Positions 30,123 to 39,607 of a stretch of DNA of 64,000 nt are shown here, one piece after another. The stretch's first letter is position 1, and each line of letters begins with the position of its first letter. The notes beneath the pieces are model-generated. The model was not told the origin of the DNA and made no database searches. It worked only from the letters and a program-made list of their open reading frames with translations. Source of the DNA: Lachnospiraceae bacterium (GTDB lineage: Bacteria > Bacillota > Clostridia > Lachnospirales > Lachnospiraceae). A program made the position numbers and the translations under genes. The DNA lies in contig QXWV01000115.1 in assembly GCA_009911195.1 (NCBI GenBank), positions 1 through 64,000 on the forward strand, in the 5' to 3' direction.

Positions 30123-32803
30123 ATGAATCCCATCGCGGAAGAAATTTTAATGCATTATGGAATGCCAAGACGTTCCGGCCGCTATCCTTGGGGTTCCGGC
30201 GACAATCCTTACCAGCACAGCGGCGATTTTCTCAGCCGTATTGATGAGTTGAAAAGTCAGGGACTTCGTGAGACAGAAATTGCGGAACATCTCGGGCTGA
30301 CAACTACTCAGTTGCGTACTCAGATGAGCCTTGCGAAAGATGAACGGCGCTCTCTTCAGGTCGCAACTGCCAAAGGATTGAGAGAGAAAGGTTACAGTCT
30401 CAATGAAATTGCCGAAAAGATGGGATTTGCCAATGATTCTTCGGTACGCTCTCTACTCAATGAAAATTCCGAAGCCCGCATGAACCAAGCTAAAACGACT
30501 GCCGATTTTCTGAAAAAGATGATTGATGAAAAAGGGATGATTGACGTCGGTACAGGAGTTGAGCGGGAACTTGGGATTTCCAGAGAGAAGTTGAATCAGG
30601 CGCTCTATATTTTGGAATTGGAGGGTTATCCGGTTTATGGCGGTGGCGTTCCGCAAGTAACAAATCCTGGTAAGCAGACAAACATCAAAGTTATATGCCC
30701 CCCTGGAACAGAGCATAGAGAAATTTATGATTTCGATAACGTTCATTCAGTAAAGGATTATGACCAGATTCTCAGCGAAGATGGGCAGAAAATAAGGCCT
30801 GCGTTTCAGTATCCGGAAAGCATGGATTCCAGCCGCCTGAAAATTAACTATGCGGAAGACGGTGGTATTCAGAAAGATGGCGTAATTGAAATTCGGAGAG
30901 GCGTAGACGATTTGTCGCTTGGCGATTCGCACTATGCACAGGTTCGGATTATGGTTGACGGGACTCATTATCTGAAAGGGATGGCAGTATATTCCGATGA
31001 CCTCCCGGATGGCATAGATGTATTATTCAATACAAATAAGAAATCCGGAACACCGATGACTGATGTCCTTAAGAAAATTAAGGATGATCCCGACAACCCG
31101 TTTGGTTCTTTGATTAAGGAACATGGCGGGCAGAGCTATTATTTTGACAAAGATGGGAACGAGAAACTTTCCCTTATCAACAAGCGTGCGGAAGAAGGAG
31201 ATTGGGGGGAATGGAGCGACCATCTTCCGTCTCAGTTTTTATCTAAGCAAAGCATGACCCTTATCAATAAGCAGCTTGGACTTGCCGCCGCAGATAAAGT
31301 TGCAGAGTATGATGAAATTTGTGCGCTTACCAATCCCACTGTCAAGAAGGCATTGTTAAAATCATTTGCTGATGATTGTGATTCAGCAGCAGTACATCTT
31401 CAGGCAGCGGCATTGCCCAGGCAGAAGTATCAGGTCATATTACCTTTGACCACAATCAAAGACACGGAAGTCTATGCTCCAAATTATAAGAATGGAGAAC
31501 AGGTCGCTTTGATTCGGTATCCGCATGGCGGTACTTTTGAAATTCCGGTTCTCACCGTGAATAATAAGCAGCCGGAAGGTAAGAAGGTGCTCGGCAATAC
31601 ACCAAAAGATGCAATCGGTATTAACAGTAAAGTTGCGGAACGTTTGTCTGGAGCCGATTTCGATGGCGACACGGTTATGGTGATTCCGACAGGCGGAAAA
31701 ATCAAGATTACATCCACCCATCCACTCAAAGGGTTGGAAGGCTTCGATCCCAAGGAGAAGTATGGTCCTGACAGTACCACGCAACCTTATAAGAGGATGA
31801 AAAATACTCAGACAGAGATGGGAAAAGTGTCAAACCTGATTACGGATATGACATTAAAGGGCGCTACCGAAGATGAACTTGCTCGTGCCGTTCGACATAG
31901 CATGGTTGTTATTGACGCTGAGAAGCACAATCTCGACTATAAGAGAAGTGAGCAGGATAACGGAATCGCATCTCTGAAAAAGAAGTACCAGGGGAGAGTC
32001 GAAGACGGAAAGTATAAAGAAGGTGCCGCCACTTTGATTTCGCGTGCCAAATCTGAAGTATCTGTGCCTAAGCGAAAAGGAAGCCCGACCATCAATGAGG
32101 ATGGTTCTTTGAACTATAAGACGGCTGATGATCTTACCTATGTCGATAAAAAGACCGGAAAGACCAAGACTCGTACACAGGCCAGTACCCAGATGGTAGA
32201 GACTAAGGATGCCCGTACCCTTTCATCAGGCACCCCTCAGGAAGAAGCCTATGCCTCCTATGCTAATAAGATGAAGTCCTTAGCTAACCAGGCCCGTAAG
32301 GAGATGGTGAGCACCGGTAAGATCCCCTACTCTGCCTCCGCCAAGGCGGCCTACCAGAACGAAGTGGACTCCCTTAATGCCAAGCTCAATGTAGCTCTTA
32401 AGAATGCCCCTCGTGAAAGGCAGGCTCAAGTGATTGCCAATGCCACAGTGGCTGCAAAGAAACAAGCAAACCCCGACATGACTAATGCCGAGATTAAGAA
32501 AGCCAATCAACAGGCTCTTACATCAGCACGGTCACAGGTGGGCGCAGAGCGTAAGCCAGTTGTCATAACAGATAGAGAATGGGAAGCTATACAAGCCGGT
32601 GCCATAAGCGAGAGTAAACTGACACAAATTCTCAATAATGCAGACATTGACAGTCTCAGACAACGGGCAACACCCCGGGCTACTACAGCATTGAGTGCCG
32701 CCAAGCAGAGTAAGATAGCCTCTATGAGTGCATCTGGCTACAGTACATCTGAGATTGCAAAGCGCTTGGTATTTCAACATCGACTGTATCGAAATACTTG
32801 TAA
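30123..32803 (+). CDS. HTH protein with RNA-polymerase-like DFDGD barrel; single-base frameshift near the 3' end
   Basis: The start follows CAGGAGGAG. Two N-terminal HTH motifs lie at about 45-60 and 80-105. A central region reads VALIRYPHGGTFEIPVL, then IGINSKVAERLSGADFDGDTVMVIP, with the DFDGD Asp triad at 512-516. Order and spacing match the double-psi beta-barrel of RNA polymerase beta-prime and the single-chain YonO-type enzymes. The C-terminus is a third HTH: SASGYSTSEIAKRL is followed, after a one-base shift at about 32767, by GISTSTVSKYL and a stop at 32803. As written, the frame reads on to 33083. It may transcribe phage genes. Confidence 0.6.
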
Positions 32804-32822
32804 GGAAAGGAGTGAATTGTTC

Positions 32823-33083
32823 ATGCAACAGCAATACAGATTGACAACAATCGACAATCCGTTTGATCCATTTGAACAGTTTGATTCCTGGTTTCTGTTC
32901 GATGTGGAAAAAGGTTACAATACTTGCGCTTATCTTGGAAGAATTGTAAGAACTTCTGAACAACTGTCAGATGATGAGAATGACAGAGAAGTAGAACGTG
33001 CAATCGATGAAATCATTAAATACGATTTCATGAACATCTATAAAAAGGTAAAAAGAGAAGTAAATAAAGAAAAAGCGAGCTAA
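32823..33083 (+). CDS. Conserved phage protein fused by frameshift to the gene before it (86 aa)
   Basis: An AAGGAAAGGAG site lies 8 bases before ATG 32823. The protein, with TTIDNPFDPFEQFDSWFLFD then VEKGYNTCAYLGRI and AIDEII, recurs as a separate small protein in Clostridia phages. It shares the frame of the 986-codon ORF only because of the one-base shift upstream. Function unknown. Confidence 0.7.
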   Translation: MQQQYRLTTIDNPFDPFEQFDSWFLFDVEKGYNTCAYLGRIVRTSEQLSDDENDREVERAIDEIIKYDFMNIYKKVKREVNKEKAS

Positions 33084-33232
33084 CGATAATTTGCATACTG
33101 TCAGAGCCTCCGCTGACAGGCAGGCGTAAGGTATAGGGGGGTGTCTCCAAAATAGCACCCCCTCCCTTATCGCGGCGGTCTTTGAAAATTCTCCGGGGGT
33201 AAATTTTGTGGAAACTTTTTATATTTTCATGA
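33084..33232 (+). other. Intergenic region with hairpins; candidate cos or packaging site
   Basis: No gene is seen. CTGTCAG pairs with CTGACAG (33099-33119), and GGGGGTG pairs with CACCCCC (33136-33164). A GC-rich stretch (CGCGGCGG, CTCCGGGGG) then stands out in an AT-richer context. It precedes the terminase block, the usual place of cos or pac. The cut site cannot be read from sequence alone. Confidence 0.45.
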
Positions 33233-33336
33233 TACTAAAAAGAGCTCGCAGGGTTCGTATGACACCACAGGAATCGCTTTCCTGTTTTCTCCTTTCAGAT
33301 TCAGGTGTGCAACAGCTTTGAGGGCTCTTTTTAGTA
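33233..33336 (+). ncRNA. Structured RNA ahead of the terminase operon
   Basis: TACTAAAAAGAGC at 33233 pairs with the segment ending at 33336, with one wobble, closing a loop of about 75 bases. Inside, ACACC/GGTGT and ACAGGAA/TTCCTGT form two further stems. A TTATATTT octamer lies just before it (33218). It could be a leader controlling late genes, or part of the packaging signal. Confidence 0.5.
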
Positions 33337-33421
33337 CCATGAAACAGGTCTATAAGTGCATTGATTCCCTACAGGAGTAAGAAAAAAATAGAAGAGATTT
33401 GAATGAGAGGAGGTAATAACT

Positions 33422-33763
33422 GTGGGAAAAACCAAAGTCGTTAGTTCGTCTGGGCCTACCCGCAGGATGCGTCCGGCTCTGACACCTGAGGCAAGGGAAA
33501 ATCAGATGATTTCTTTGGCAATGGATGTTGCAGAGGAACGGTTAAGGAATGGAACGGCATCGTCTCAGGAGATAGTTCACTTTTTAAAGCTTGGCTCATC
33601 CAGAGAGAAGCATGAGCAAGAAAAGATTGCTTTGGAGAATGAGCTTGTAAAGGCTAAAACGGAAGCAGTTGCTTCTGCCAAGGACATAAAGGAGATGTAC
33701 GATCAGGCGATGGCCTCTTTCCGTAGATACAGTGGGCAGGAGGATGATGAAGATGAGTATTAG
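33422..33763 (+). CDS. Putative terminase small subunit (113 aa)
   Basis: The GTG at 33422 follows GAGGAGG. VGKTKVVSSSGPTRRMRPALTP, then NQMISLAMDVAEERLRNGTASSQEIVHFLKLGS, and a C-terminal coiled coil match the small protein that starts packaging operons in many Clostridia prophages. The N-terminal helices would bind DNA. Overlap with the HNH gene supports the call. The family is not a classic small terminase by sequence. Confidence 0.6.
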   Translation: MGKTKVVSSSGPTRRMRPALTPEARENQMISLAMDVAEERLRNGTASSQEIVHFLKLGSSREKHEQEKIALENELVKAKTEAVASAKDIKEMYDQAMASFRRYSGQEDDEDEY

Positions 33764-34169
33764 AACATATTCCGAGCTTTCTTTGCTGAAGACGTTCGAG
33801 GAGAGGTTTCGATACCTGCAGCTTAATGGTTCTGTAGGCAAGGAAACTTTTGGTTTTGACAGGTTTATTAACCAGGAGTTTTATAGATCCCAGGAATGGA
33901 AGACTATCCGTGATTTCGTGATCTTGCGGGATGGCGGATGCGATTTGGGAGTTGATGGATATGACATATGCGGAAAGATATTTATTCATCATATGAATCC
34001 GATTCTGCCAAAGGATATTGAGACCAATAGCGATTTTCTGCTTAATCCGGAGTACCTAATTACGACTACTCTGAACACACACAATGCTATCCATTATGGA
34101 GATGAGGAACTGTTGGTCAGGCTTCCCCCTGAACGGAGGAAGAATGATACGTGTCCATGGAAACATTGA
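33753..34169 (+). CDS. HNH-type endonuclease (138 aa)
   Basis: The ATG at 33753 follows CAGGAGG. YRSQEWKTIRDFVILRDGGCDLGV, then IFIHHMNPI (HH metal pair) and LNTHNAIHYG, give the HNH beta-beta-alpha-metal pattern with substitutions. HNH proteins beside terminases assist cos cleavage in several phages, and here it directly precedes the head genes. Confidence 0.75.
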   Translation: MSIRTYSELSLLKTFEERFRYLQLNGSVGKETFGFDRFINQEFYRSQEWKTIRDFVILRDGGCDLGVDGYDICGKIFIHHMNPILPKDIETNSDFLLNPEYLITTTLNTHNAIHYGDEELLVRLPPERRKNDTCPWKH

Positions 34170-34184
34170 GGAAAGGAAAACTTT

Positions 34185-34550
34185 ATGGAAAGCATACTTA
34201 CATCAATTAAGAAGATGCTCGGGATCACTGATGAGTACGAGCACTTCGATGCGGATTTGATCATGCATATAAATTCGGTGTTTATGATTCTGAACCAACT
34301 CGGAGTTGGACCGGCGAACGGATTCGCAATTACAGGTAAGGACGAGACATGGACCGACTTTATTCCGGCGAACCAGCAGTTGGAACTTGTGAAATCATAT
34401 ATGCATATAAAAGTCAAACTGCTTTTTGACCCGCCATTGGGTTCAGCTGTCATTGAAGTTATGAACCGGCAGATAAATGAATTCGAGTGGCGGCTTAATG
34501 TGGCGGTTGATCCGGAAGATTCTAAAGGAGAGGAGGAAGATTCAAAATGA
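34185..34550 (+). CDS. Head-tail connector, gp6-like (121 aa)
   Basis: The start follows GAGGAAAGG. The helical pattern SILTSIKKMLGI, then DADLIMHINSVFMILNQLGVG and SYMHIKVKLLFDPP, is typical of the DNA-packaging/connector proteins of HK97-type phages that form the first ring below the portal. Its place before the portal, rather than after the capsid, is common in Clostridia phages. Confidence 0.7.
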   Translation: MESILTSIKKMLGITDEYEHFDADLIMHINSVFMILNQLGVGPANGFAITGKDETWTDFIPANQQLELVKSYMHIKVKLLFDPPLGSAVIEVMNRQINEFEWRLNVAVDPEDSKGEEEDSK

Positions 34551-35605
34551 ACTTACAGCATAGTGCTAAGGGTTCAACCTGGAAAGAGCATAAGTACATT
34601 AAACGGTTGAACGGGACCTATTATTATCCCAAGGGCTATAAGGGCGGCCGACAGTTACCCGACAGCGCTGGCGGAGGCGAGCTTGAAGACTGGGAAAAGA
34701 CGATGTATGAAGATATCGAAGCAACCCTGAAAAAGAATCCTGGGCTGTTTGACCCGTCCCAGATAACTGATGATAACTGGCAGGATTTTGGACTGACTCT
34801 TGCTGAATTCGCAGGAGTTGATGCTGACAAATTATCTAAGGAAGAAATCGAGCGTATGCGCCAGAAAGTAGCGAACCATTATGCCCAGAAGGAGTCAGAA
34901 AGTAAGCTGGATAAGGAAGATGTCGAAGCGCTGGCTAATGAAGTTATCCGTGGAAACTTTGGTAACGGAACAGTCCGGAAAGATTTGCTCGGCGAAGATT
35001 ATTCCGAAGTCCAGAAAAAAGTAAATGAGATCCTTAAAAAGAATAAATCTCTTACATCCGCAAAGAAGGGAACCAAGCCGGCAGATGTGAAGCATTCGGA
35101 GCTGTATCATCATGGTGTTTTAGGACAGCGCTGGGGAGTGCGGCGCTATCAGAACAGCGATGGAACATTAACGGCTACCGGAAGAAGGCGACTTCAGGGG
35201 AGCGGGATATCTTCTGATGAGAATGGTCGCGTAAGTGGCGATAATAGCGGCCGTGCAAGAGGAGCCGTCCATCAAACGGTTGCAAACGACTATAAGAATG
35301 CCGGAGCCGGGCTACAGTCTGCAAGCAATGCTGCAAAGGCTGCTTCAAGCATAAGCAGCCGCGGAGCAAATCGCAAACAGGCAAAGGCGATGGACAAAAT
35401 GGATTTGTCGAAAATGACGGATAAAGAGCTTCAGGCTGCAATCAACCGTCTCAATCTGGAGCGTAATTACAAGGCTCTATCTACGGAGCACATTAAATCG
35501 GGAAGGGACTATATATCCAGCTTCCTATCTACAACCGGAGACGTTCTTGCGTTTGGCGCTTCCGCCACAAGTATCATGATGATGATTCATCAGCTGAAAA
35601 GCTAG
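34547..35605 (+). CDS. Virion-associated protein with HHGVLGQRWG motif (352 aa)
   Basis: The ATG sits in TTCAAAATG and overlaps the previous stop. The N-terminus is basic and Tyr-rich (KYIKRLNGTYYYPKGYKGG), the middle helical, and ELYHHGVLGQRWGVRRYQN (about 183-200) is a motif shared with the next gene. The C-terminus is a hydrophobic helix. In other phages such motif proteins lie near terminase or portal genes; their role is not known. Confidence 0.55.
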   Translation: MNLQHSAKGSTWKEHKYIKRLNGTYYYPKGYKGGRQLPDSAGGGELEDWEKTMYEDIEATLKKNPGLFDPSQITDDNWQDFGLTLAEFAGVDADKLSKEEIERMRQKVANHYAQKESESKLDKEDVEALANEVIRGNFGNGTVRKDLLGEDYSEVQKKVNEILKKNKSLTSAKKGTKPADVKHSELYHHGVLGQRWGVRRYQNSDGTLTATGRRRLQGSGISSDENGRVSGDNSGRARGAVHQTVANDYKNAGAGLQSASNAAKAASSISSRGANRKQAKAMDKMDLSKMTDKELQAAINRLNLERNYKALSTEHIKSGRDYISSFLSTTGDVLAFGASATSIMMMIHQLKS

Positions 35606-35632
35606 AAGATACTATGGGGAGGAGAATTCAAA

Positions 35633-36529
35633 ATGGACTATAAGATTGGATTACAGCACCATGGTATTCTCGGGCAGAAGTGGGGAAAACGGAATGGTCC
35701 GCCTTATCCACTTGGCGGCGGCGATTATACTCAGGCGGAAAGGAAAGCTATTTATAAGAAGAGGAAGCAGCCGAACAGCATATACAACAAGAAGCATTTC
35801 GATGAAGTATTGAGCGCAGACAAAACGACACTCAGCACCTTATCGTATGATAGGGATCGGACAAAGAATACCGACATGTTTTATGCAACGCATAATGTGT
35901 TGGATAAACATCAGTACAACGCCTTATTTAACCGGAAAGTGTCCCAGACTCTGTATGATGAAAATGGAAACAGTCTTGGGACAGGGATGTTTCTGAAATA
36001 TCGAATCGATAATTCGCTTAAGCAGAATGTAAAGGTTGCCAGCGAAGATTCCGGGGCAGAGGTATTCAGGAATTTGTACAAAAAAGACAGGGATTTTTAT
36101 AATTTCGTTACAGATGATGAGCGGATGCAGAGTTATTTCGTGAGCGACAAGTACAAGTTCAAGGGATACCGGGAAGCCAGAGATGTCTTGAAACGGATGA
36201 GGAACGATGATTATGTTCCGACTGCTGAAGAACTTCAGAAAGTGTATCGAATGTTTAACTATGTCATTCCTTATGACGGACAGGGCGATGCGCGCAAAGG
36301 GCGGGATGCTTATACACAGAGGACCAAGTTTTTTAATGCGTGTAAACAGGCAGGGTATGGAGCCGTTCTTGACACGAATGACGCTATATACGGAGGATTC
36401 AAAGCCAGGTCTCCGGTAATCGTATTTGATATGGAACAGGTCGTTCCTAAAGATGTTTACCGGACAAAGACGAGCGAGCAGAGGTTTTCGCAGATGGTAT
36501 TGGTTGGCAGAAAAGCACTTGGGATATAA
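35633..36529 (+). CDS. HHGILGQKWG-motif protein, possibly enzyme-like (298 aa)
   Basis: The ATG sits in TTCAAAATG after GGGAGGAG. LQHHGILGQKWGKRNG (about 7-20) repeats the motif of the preceding protein near its N-terminus. The rest is a soluble alpha/beta domain with a C-terminal YGGFKARSPVIVFDMEQVV, similar in pattern to ADP-ribosyltransferase-like phage proteins, although I cannot assign catalytic residues with confidence. It may be packaged or injected. Confidence 0.5.
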   Translation: MDYKIGLQHHGILGQKWGKRNGPPYPLGGGDYTQAERKAIYKKRKQPNSIYNKKHFDEVLSADKTTLSTLSYDRDRTKNTDMFYATHNVLDKHQYNALFNRKVSQTLYDENGNSLGTGMFLKYRIDNSLKQNVKVASEDSGAEVFRNLYKKDRDFYNFVTDDERMQSYFVSDKYKFKGYREARDVLKRMRNDDYVPTAEELQKVYRMFNYVIPYDGQGDARKGRDAYTQRTKFFNACKQAGYGAVLDTNDAIYGGFKARSPVIVFDMEQVVPKDVYRTKTSEQRFSQMVLVGRKALGI

Positions 36530-36544
36530 AAGGAGGATATGAAC

Positions 36545-38290
36545 ATGGCATTGTCGAACATGGCCACACCGAAGTATTACGGCCAGTTTCGAGATGCCGT
36601 AATGAAGGGCGAAATACCTGTCTGTGAAATGATCTCACTGGAGATGAACCGGATAGATGACCTGATTGCAAATCCTGGTATCTGGTATGACGACAAGGCT
36701 ATCGACGGTTTCATCGCCTATTGCGAAGAGGAACTGACACTCACGGACGGAGCTGATTTGAGATTGCTCGATACTTTTAAGCTTTGGGCGGAGCAGATCT
36801 TCGGTTGGTACTACTTTGTCGAGCGGAGCGTATATGTACCGAATCCCGATGGACATGGCGGGCGTTATGTCAGGAAAAATGTGAAACGCCGGCTTATCAA
36901 TAAGCAATATCTGATTGTTGCCAGAGGCGCAGCCAAATCGATGTACGCTTCCTGTATCCAGAATTATTTCCTGAACATAGACACATCTACGACACACCAG
37001 ATTACGACAGCCCCTACAATGAAACAGGCTGATGAAGTGATGTCCCCTATCCGGACAGCGATCACAAGGTCGAGAGGACCGTTCTTTAAATTCCTTACAG
37101 ACGGTTCTTTGCAGAATACCACAGGTTCCAAGGCGAACCGGGTAAAACTGGCATCGACCAAAAAGGGGATTGAGAATTTTCTGACAGGTTCTCTTTTGGA
37201 AGTCCGTCCGATGAGCATCAATAAGCTTCAGGGACTGCGCCCTAAAATCTCGACGGTGGACGAATGGCTATCGGGAGACATAAGGGAGGATGTTGTCGGA
37301 GCAATAGAGCAGGGAGCATCTAAACTGGATGACTATCTGATTGTGGCTATCAGCTCTGAGGGTACAGTGAGAAACGGGAGCGGCGACACAATCAAAATGG
37401 AGTTGCTGGACATCCTGAAAGGGGATTACATTAACCCCCATGTATCTATTTGGTATTATAGACTGGATTCCATTGATGAGGTCGGTAATCCAGCTATGTG
37501 GGTGAAAGCAAACCCGAATCTGGGAAAAACGGTCAGCTATGAGACATATCAGCTAGATGTAGAGAGAGCTGAGAGAGCGCCTGCAGTACGGAACGATATT
37601 CTTGCCAAGCGTTTTGGAATCCCGATGGAGGGGTATACTTATTACTTCACTTACGAGGAGACACTTGCTCATAAGAAGCGTGATTACTGGAGGATGTCAT
37701 GTTCTCTCGGAGGAGATATGTCCCAGGGAGACGACTTCTGTTCGTTTACATTTCTATTTCCATTATCGAATGGAGCTTTTGGGGTTAAAACCCGTAACTA
37801 TATTTCTTCGTTGACTCTATCGAAACTCCCAGCGGCAATGCGGCATAAATATGACCAGTTTATGGCTGAGGGAAGCCTGATTGTCCTTGAAGGCACTGTG
37901 CTGGATATGATGCAGGTCTATGAGGACTTGGATAATCATATTGCTGAGTGCGATTATGATGTGCGTTGCTTCGGCTACGACCCTTACAATGCGAAGGATT
38001 TCGTGGCGAGATGGGAATCGGAAAACGGGCCATTCGGTATAGAGAAAGTCATCCAGGGCGCTAAGACTGAATCGGTTCCTTTGGGTGAGTTGAAGAAACT
38101 TTCCGAAGAACGGATGCTGTTGTTTGACGAAGAACTGATGACATTTGCGATGGGGAACTGCATCGTCATGGAGGACACGAACGGAAACAGGAAGCTCCTT
38201 AAGAAACGGTACGATGCCAAGATTGATGCCGTAGCAGCTATGATGGATGCGTTTGTTGCATACAAACTGAACAGGGAAGCGTTTGATTAG
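36545..38290 (+). CDS. terL: Terminase large subunit (581 aa)
   Basis: ATG 36545 is preferred over 36539 because AGGAGG (36531) is then 8 bases away. The ATPase part has Walker A VARGAAKS (about 125-132) and Walker B STVDEWLSG. The nuclease part has GGDMSQGDDF, then FGYDPYNAKDF and RYDAKIDAVAAMMDAF, giving the three acidic metal ligands. The motor drives DNA into the prohead and cuts it. Confidence 0.9.
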   Translation: MALSNMATPKYYGQFRDAVMKGEIPVCEMISLEMNRIDDLIANPGIWYDDKAIDGFIAYCEEELTLTDGADLRLLDTFKLWAEQIFGWYYFVERSVYVPNPDGHGGRYVRKNVKRRLINKQYLIVARGAAKSMYASCIQNYFLNIDTSTTHQITTAPTMKQADEVMSPIRTAITRSRGPFFKFLTDGSLQNTTGSKANRVKLASTKKGIENFLTGSLLEVRPMSINKLQGLRPKISTVDEWLSGDIREDVVGAIEQGASKLDDYLIVAISSEGTVRNGSGDTIKMELLDILKGDYINPHVSIWYYRLDSIDEVGNPAMWVKANPNLGKTVSYETYQLDVERAERAPAVRNDILAKRFGIPMEGYTYYFTYEETLAHKKRDYWRMSCSLGGDMSQGDDFCSFTFLFPLSNGAFGVKTRNYISSLTLSKLPAAMRHKYDQFMAEGSLIVLEGTVLDMMQVYEDLDNHIAECDYDVRCFGYDPYNAKDFVARWESENGPFGIEKVIQGAKTESVPLGELKKLSEERMLLFDEELMTFAMGNCIVMEDTNGNRKLLKKRYDAKIDAVAAMMDAFVAYKLNREAFD

Positions 38291-38333
38291 GGATTGCGCA
38301 AGCAGTTCTTTTTTTTATGGAGGAAAATTCAAA

Positions 38334-39590
38334 ATGGAGATTTCACTTAGTTCCAGGATGAAACATGCCTGGAATGCTTTCTTTAATAAAGACCCTACAA
38401 GAAGTTATCGGGACATTGGCATAGGGTATTCATTCCGACCGGATAGGATGCGCTTTTCAAGGGGCAATGAACGTTCTATTGTGACATCCGTTTACAACCG
38501 GATCGCGCTTGATGTGGCTGCTGTGGACATGTTCCATGTACGGCTGGATGAAAACAACAGATTCCTTTCCACGATTGATTCCGGGCTTAACAACTGTCTC
38601 ACAGTTGAGGCCAATACGGATCAGACTGGTAGGGCGTTTTTACAGGACGTGGTCATGTCAATGATGGATGAGGGGTGCGTTGCCATTGTCCCGACAGATA
38701 CGGATGACGATCCGGGAGATGGGATTCCCGGCTCTTTTGACATCGACGCTATGCGGACCGGGCAGATTCTGGAGTGGTATCCGCAGCATGTGAGGGTTCG
38801 GGTCTATAACGAACGGACTGGCCAGAAAGAAGACATTCTCATGACAAAACAGTCTGTGGCTATTATTGAGAATCCGCTTTATGCGGTCATCAACGAACCA
38901 AACTCTACCATGCAGCGTCTGATCAGGAAGCTGAATCTGTTGGACGTCATTGATGAACAGAACAGCTCCGGGAAATTGGATCTGATCATCCAACTTCCCT
39001 ATATTATCAAGACCGAGGCGAGGCGTCGGCAGGCTGAAAGCCGGCGCAAAGATATTGAGGATCAATTACGGGGGTCGAAATATGGGATTGCCTATACCGA
39101 TGGTACAGAGCATATCACGCAGTTGAACCGTCCCGTTGAGAACAATCTGATGTCCCAGATTGAATACCTGACGAGTATGCTGTACAGCCAGTTGGGGATT
39201 ACTCAGGGGATTTTGGATGGTACTGCTGACGAGAAGACGATGCTCAACTACTATAACCGGACGATTGAGCCTATCTTATCAGCGATTGCTGATGAAATGA
39301 AACGGAAGTTTCTCACCAAGACCGCCCGGTCTCAGAGACAGTCAATCAAATTCTTCAGAGATCCGTTCAAGCTTGTTCCTGTATCCGAGATTTCAGAGAT
39401 TGCGGACAAGTTCACAAGGAACGAGATTATGACGTCAAACGAAGTCCGGCAGGTTATAGGTATGAAGCCGTCGGATGACCCAAAAGCCGATGAACTGCGG
39501 AATAAGAATCTGAGCGAATCGGCTGTAGATAAGGAGGTTCCTGCGAACGTCACACCTGAAGAAGCTGTTAATGAAAACAACCAGACATAG
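38334..39590 (+). CDS. Portal protein, HK97 type (418 aa)
   Basis: The ATG at 38334 sits in TTCAAAATG after GGAGGA. SIVTSVYNRIALDVAAVDMFHV near the N-terminus and SMLYSQLGITQGILDGTADEKTMLNYYNRTIEPIL are the conserved portal core. The C-terminal tail (from about 380) is acidic and disordered. Position between terminase and protease/capsid is standard. Confidence 0.85.
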   Translation: MEISLSSRMKHAWNAFFNKDPTRSYRDIGIGYSFRPDRMRFSRGNERSIVTSVYNRIALDVAAVDMFHVRLDENNRFLSTIDSGLNNCLTVEANTDQTGRAFLQDVVMSMMDEGCVAIVPTDTDDDPGDGIPGSFDIDAMRTGQILEWYPQHVRVRVYNERTGQKEDILMTKQSVAIIENPLYAVINEPNSTMQRLIRKLNLLDVIDEQNSSGKLDLIIQLPYIIKTEARRRQAESRRKDIEDQLRGSKYGIAYTDGTEHITQLNRPVENNLMSQIEYLTSMLYSQLGITQGILDGTADEKTMLNYYNRTIEPILSAIADEMKRKFLTKTARSQRQSIKFFRDPFKLVPVSEISEIADKFTRNEIMTSNEVRQVIGMKPSDDPKADELRNKNLSESAVDKEVPANVTPEEAVNENNQT

Positions 39591-39607
39591 AAGGAGGAAA
39601 ATTCAAA

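Noticed and set aside
35633-36529. Confident ADP-ribosyltransferase
   Set aside because: The C-terminal pattern is suggestive, but the catalytic R-S-E or H-Y-E residues could not be placed.
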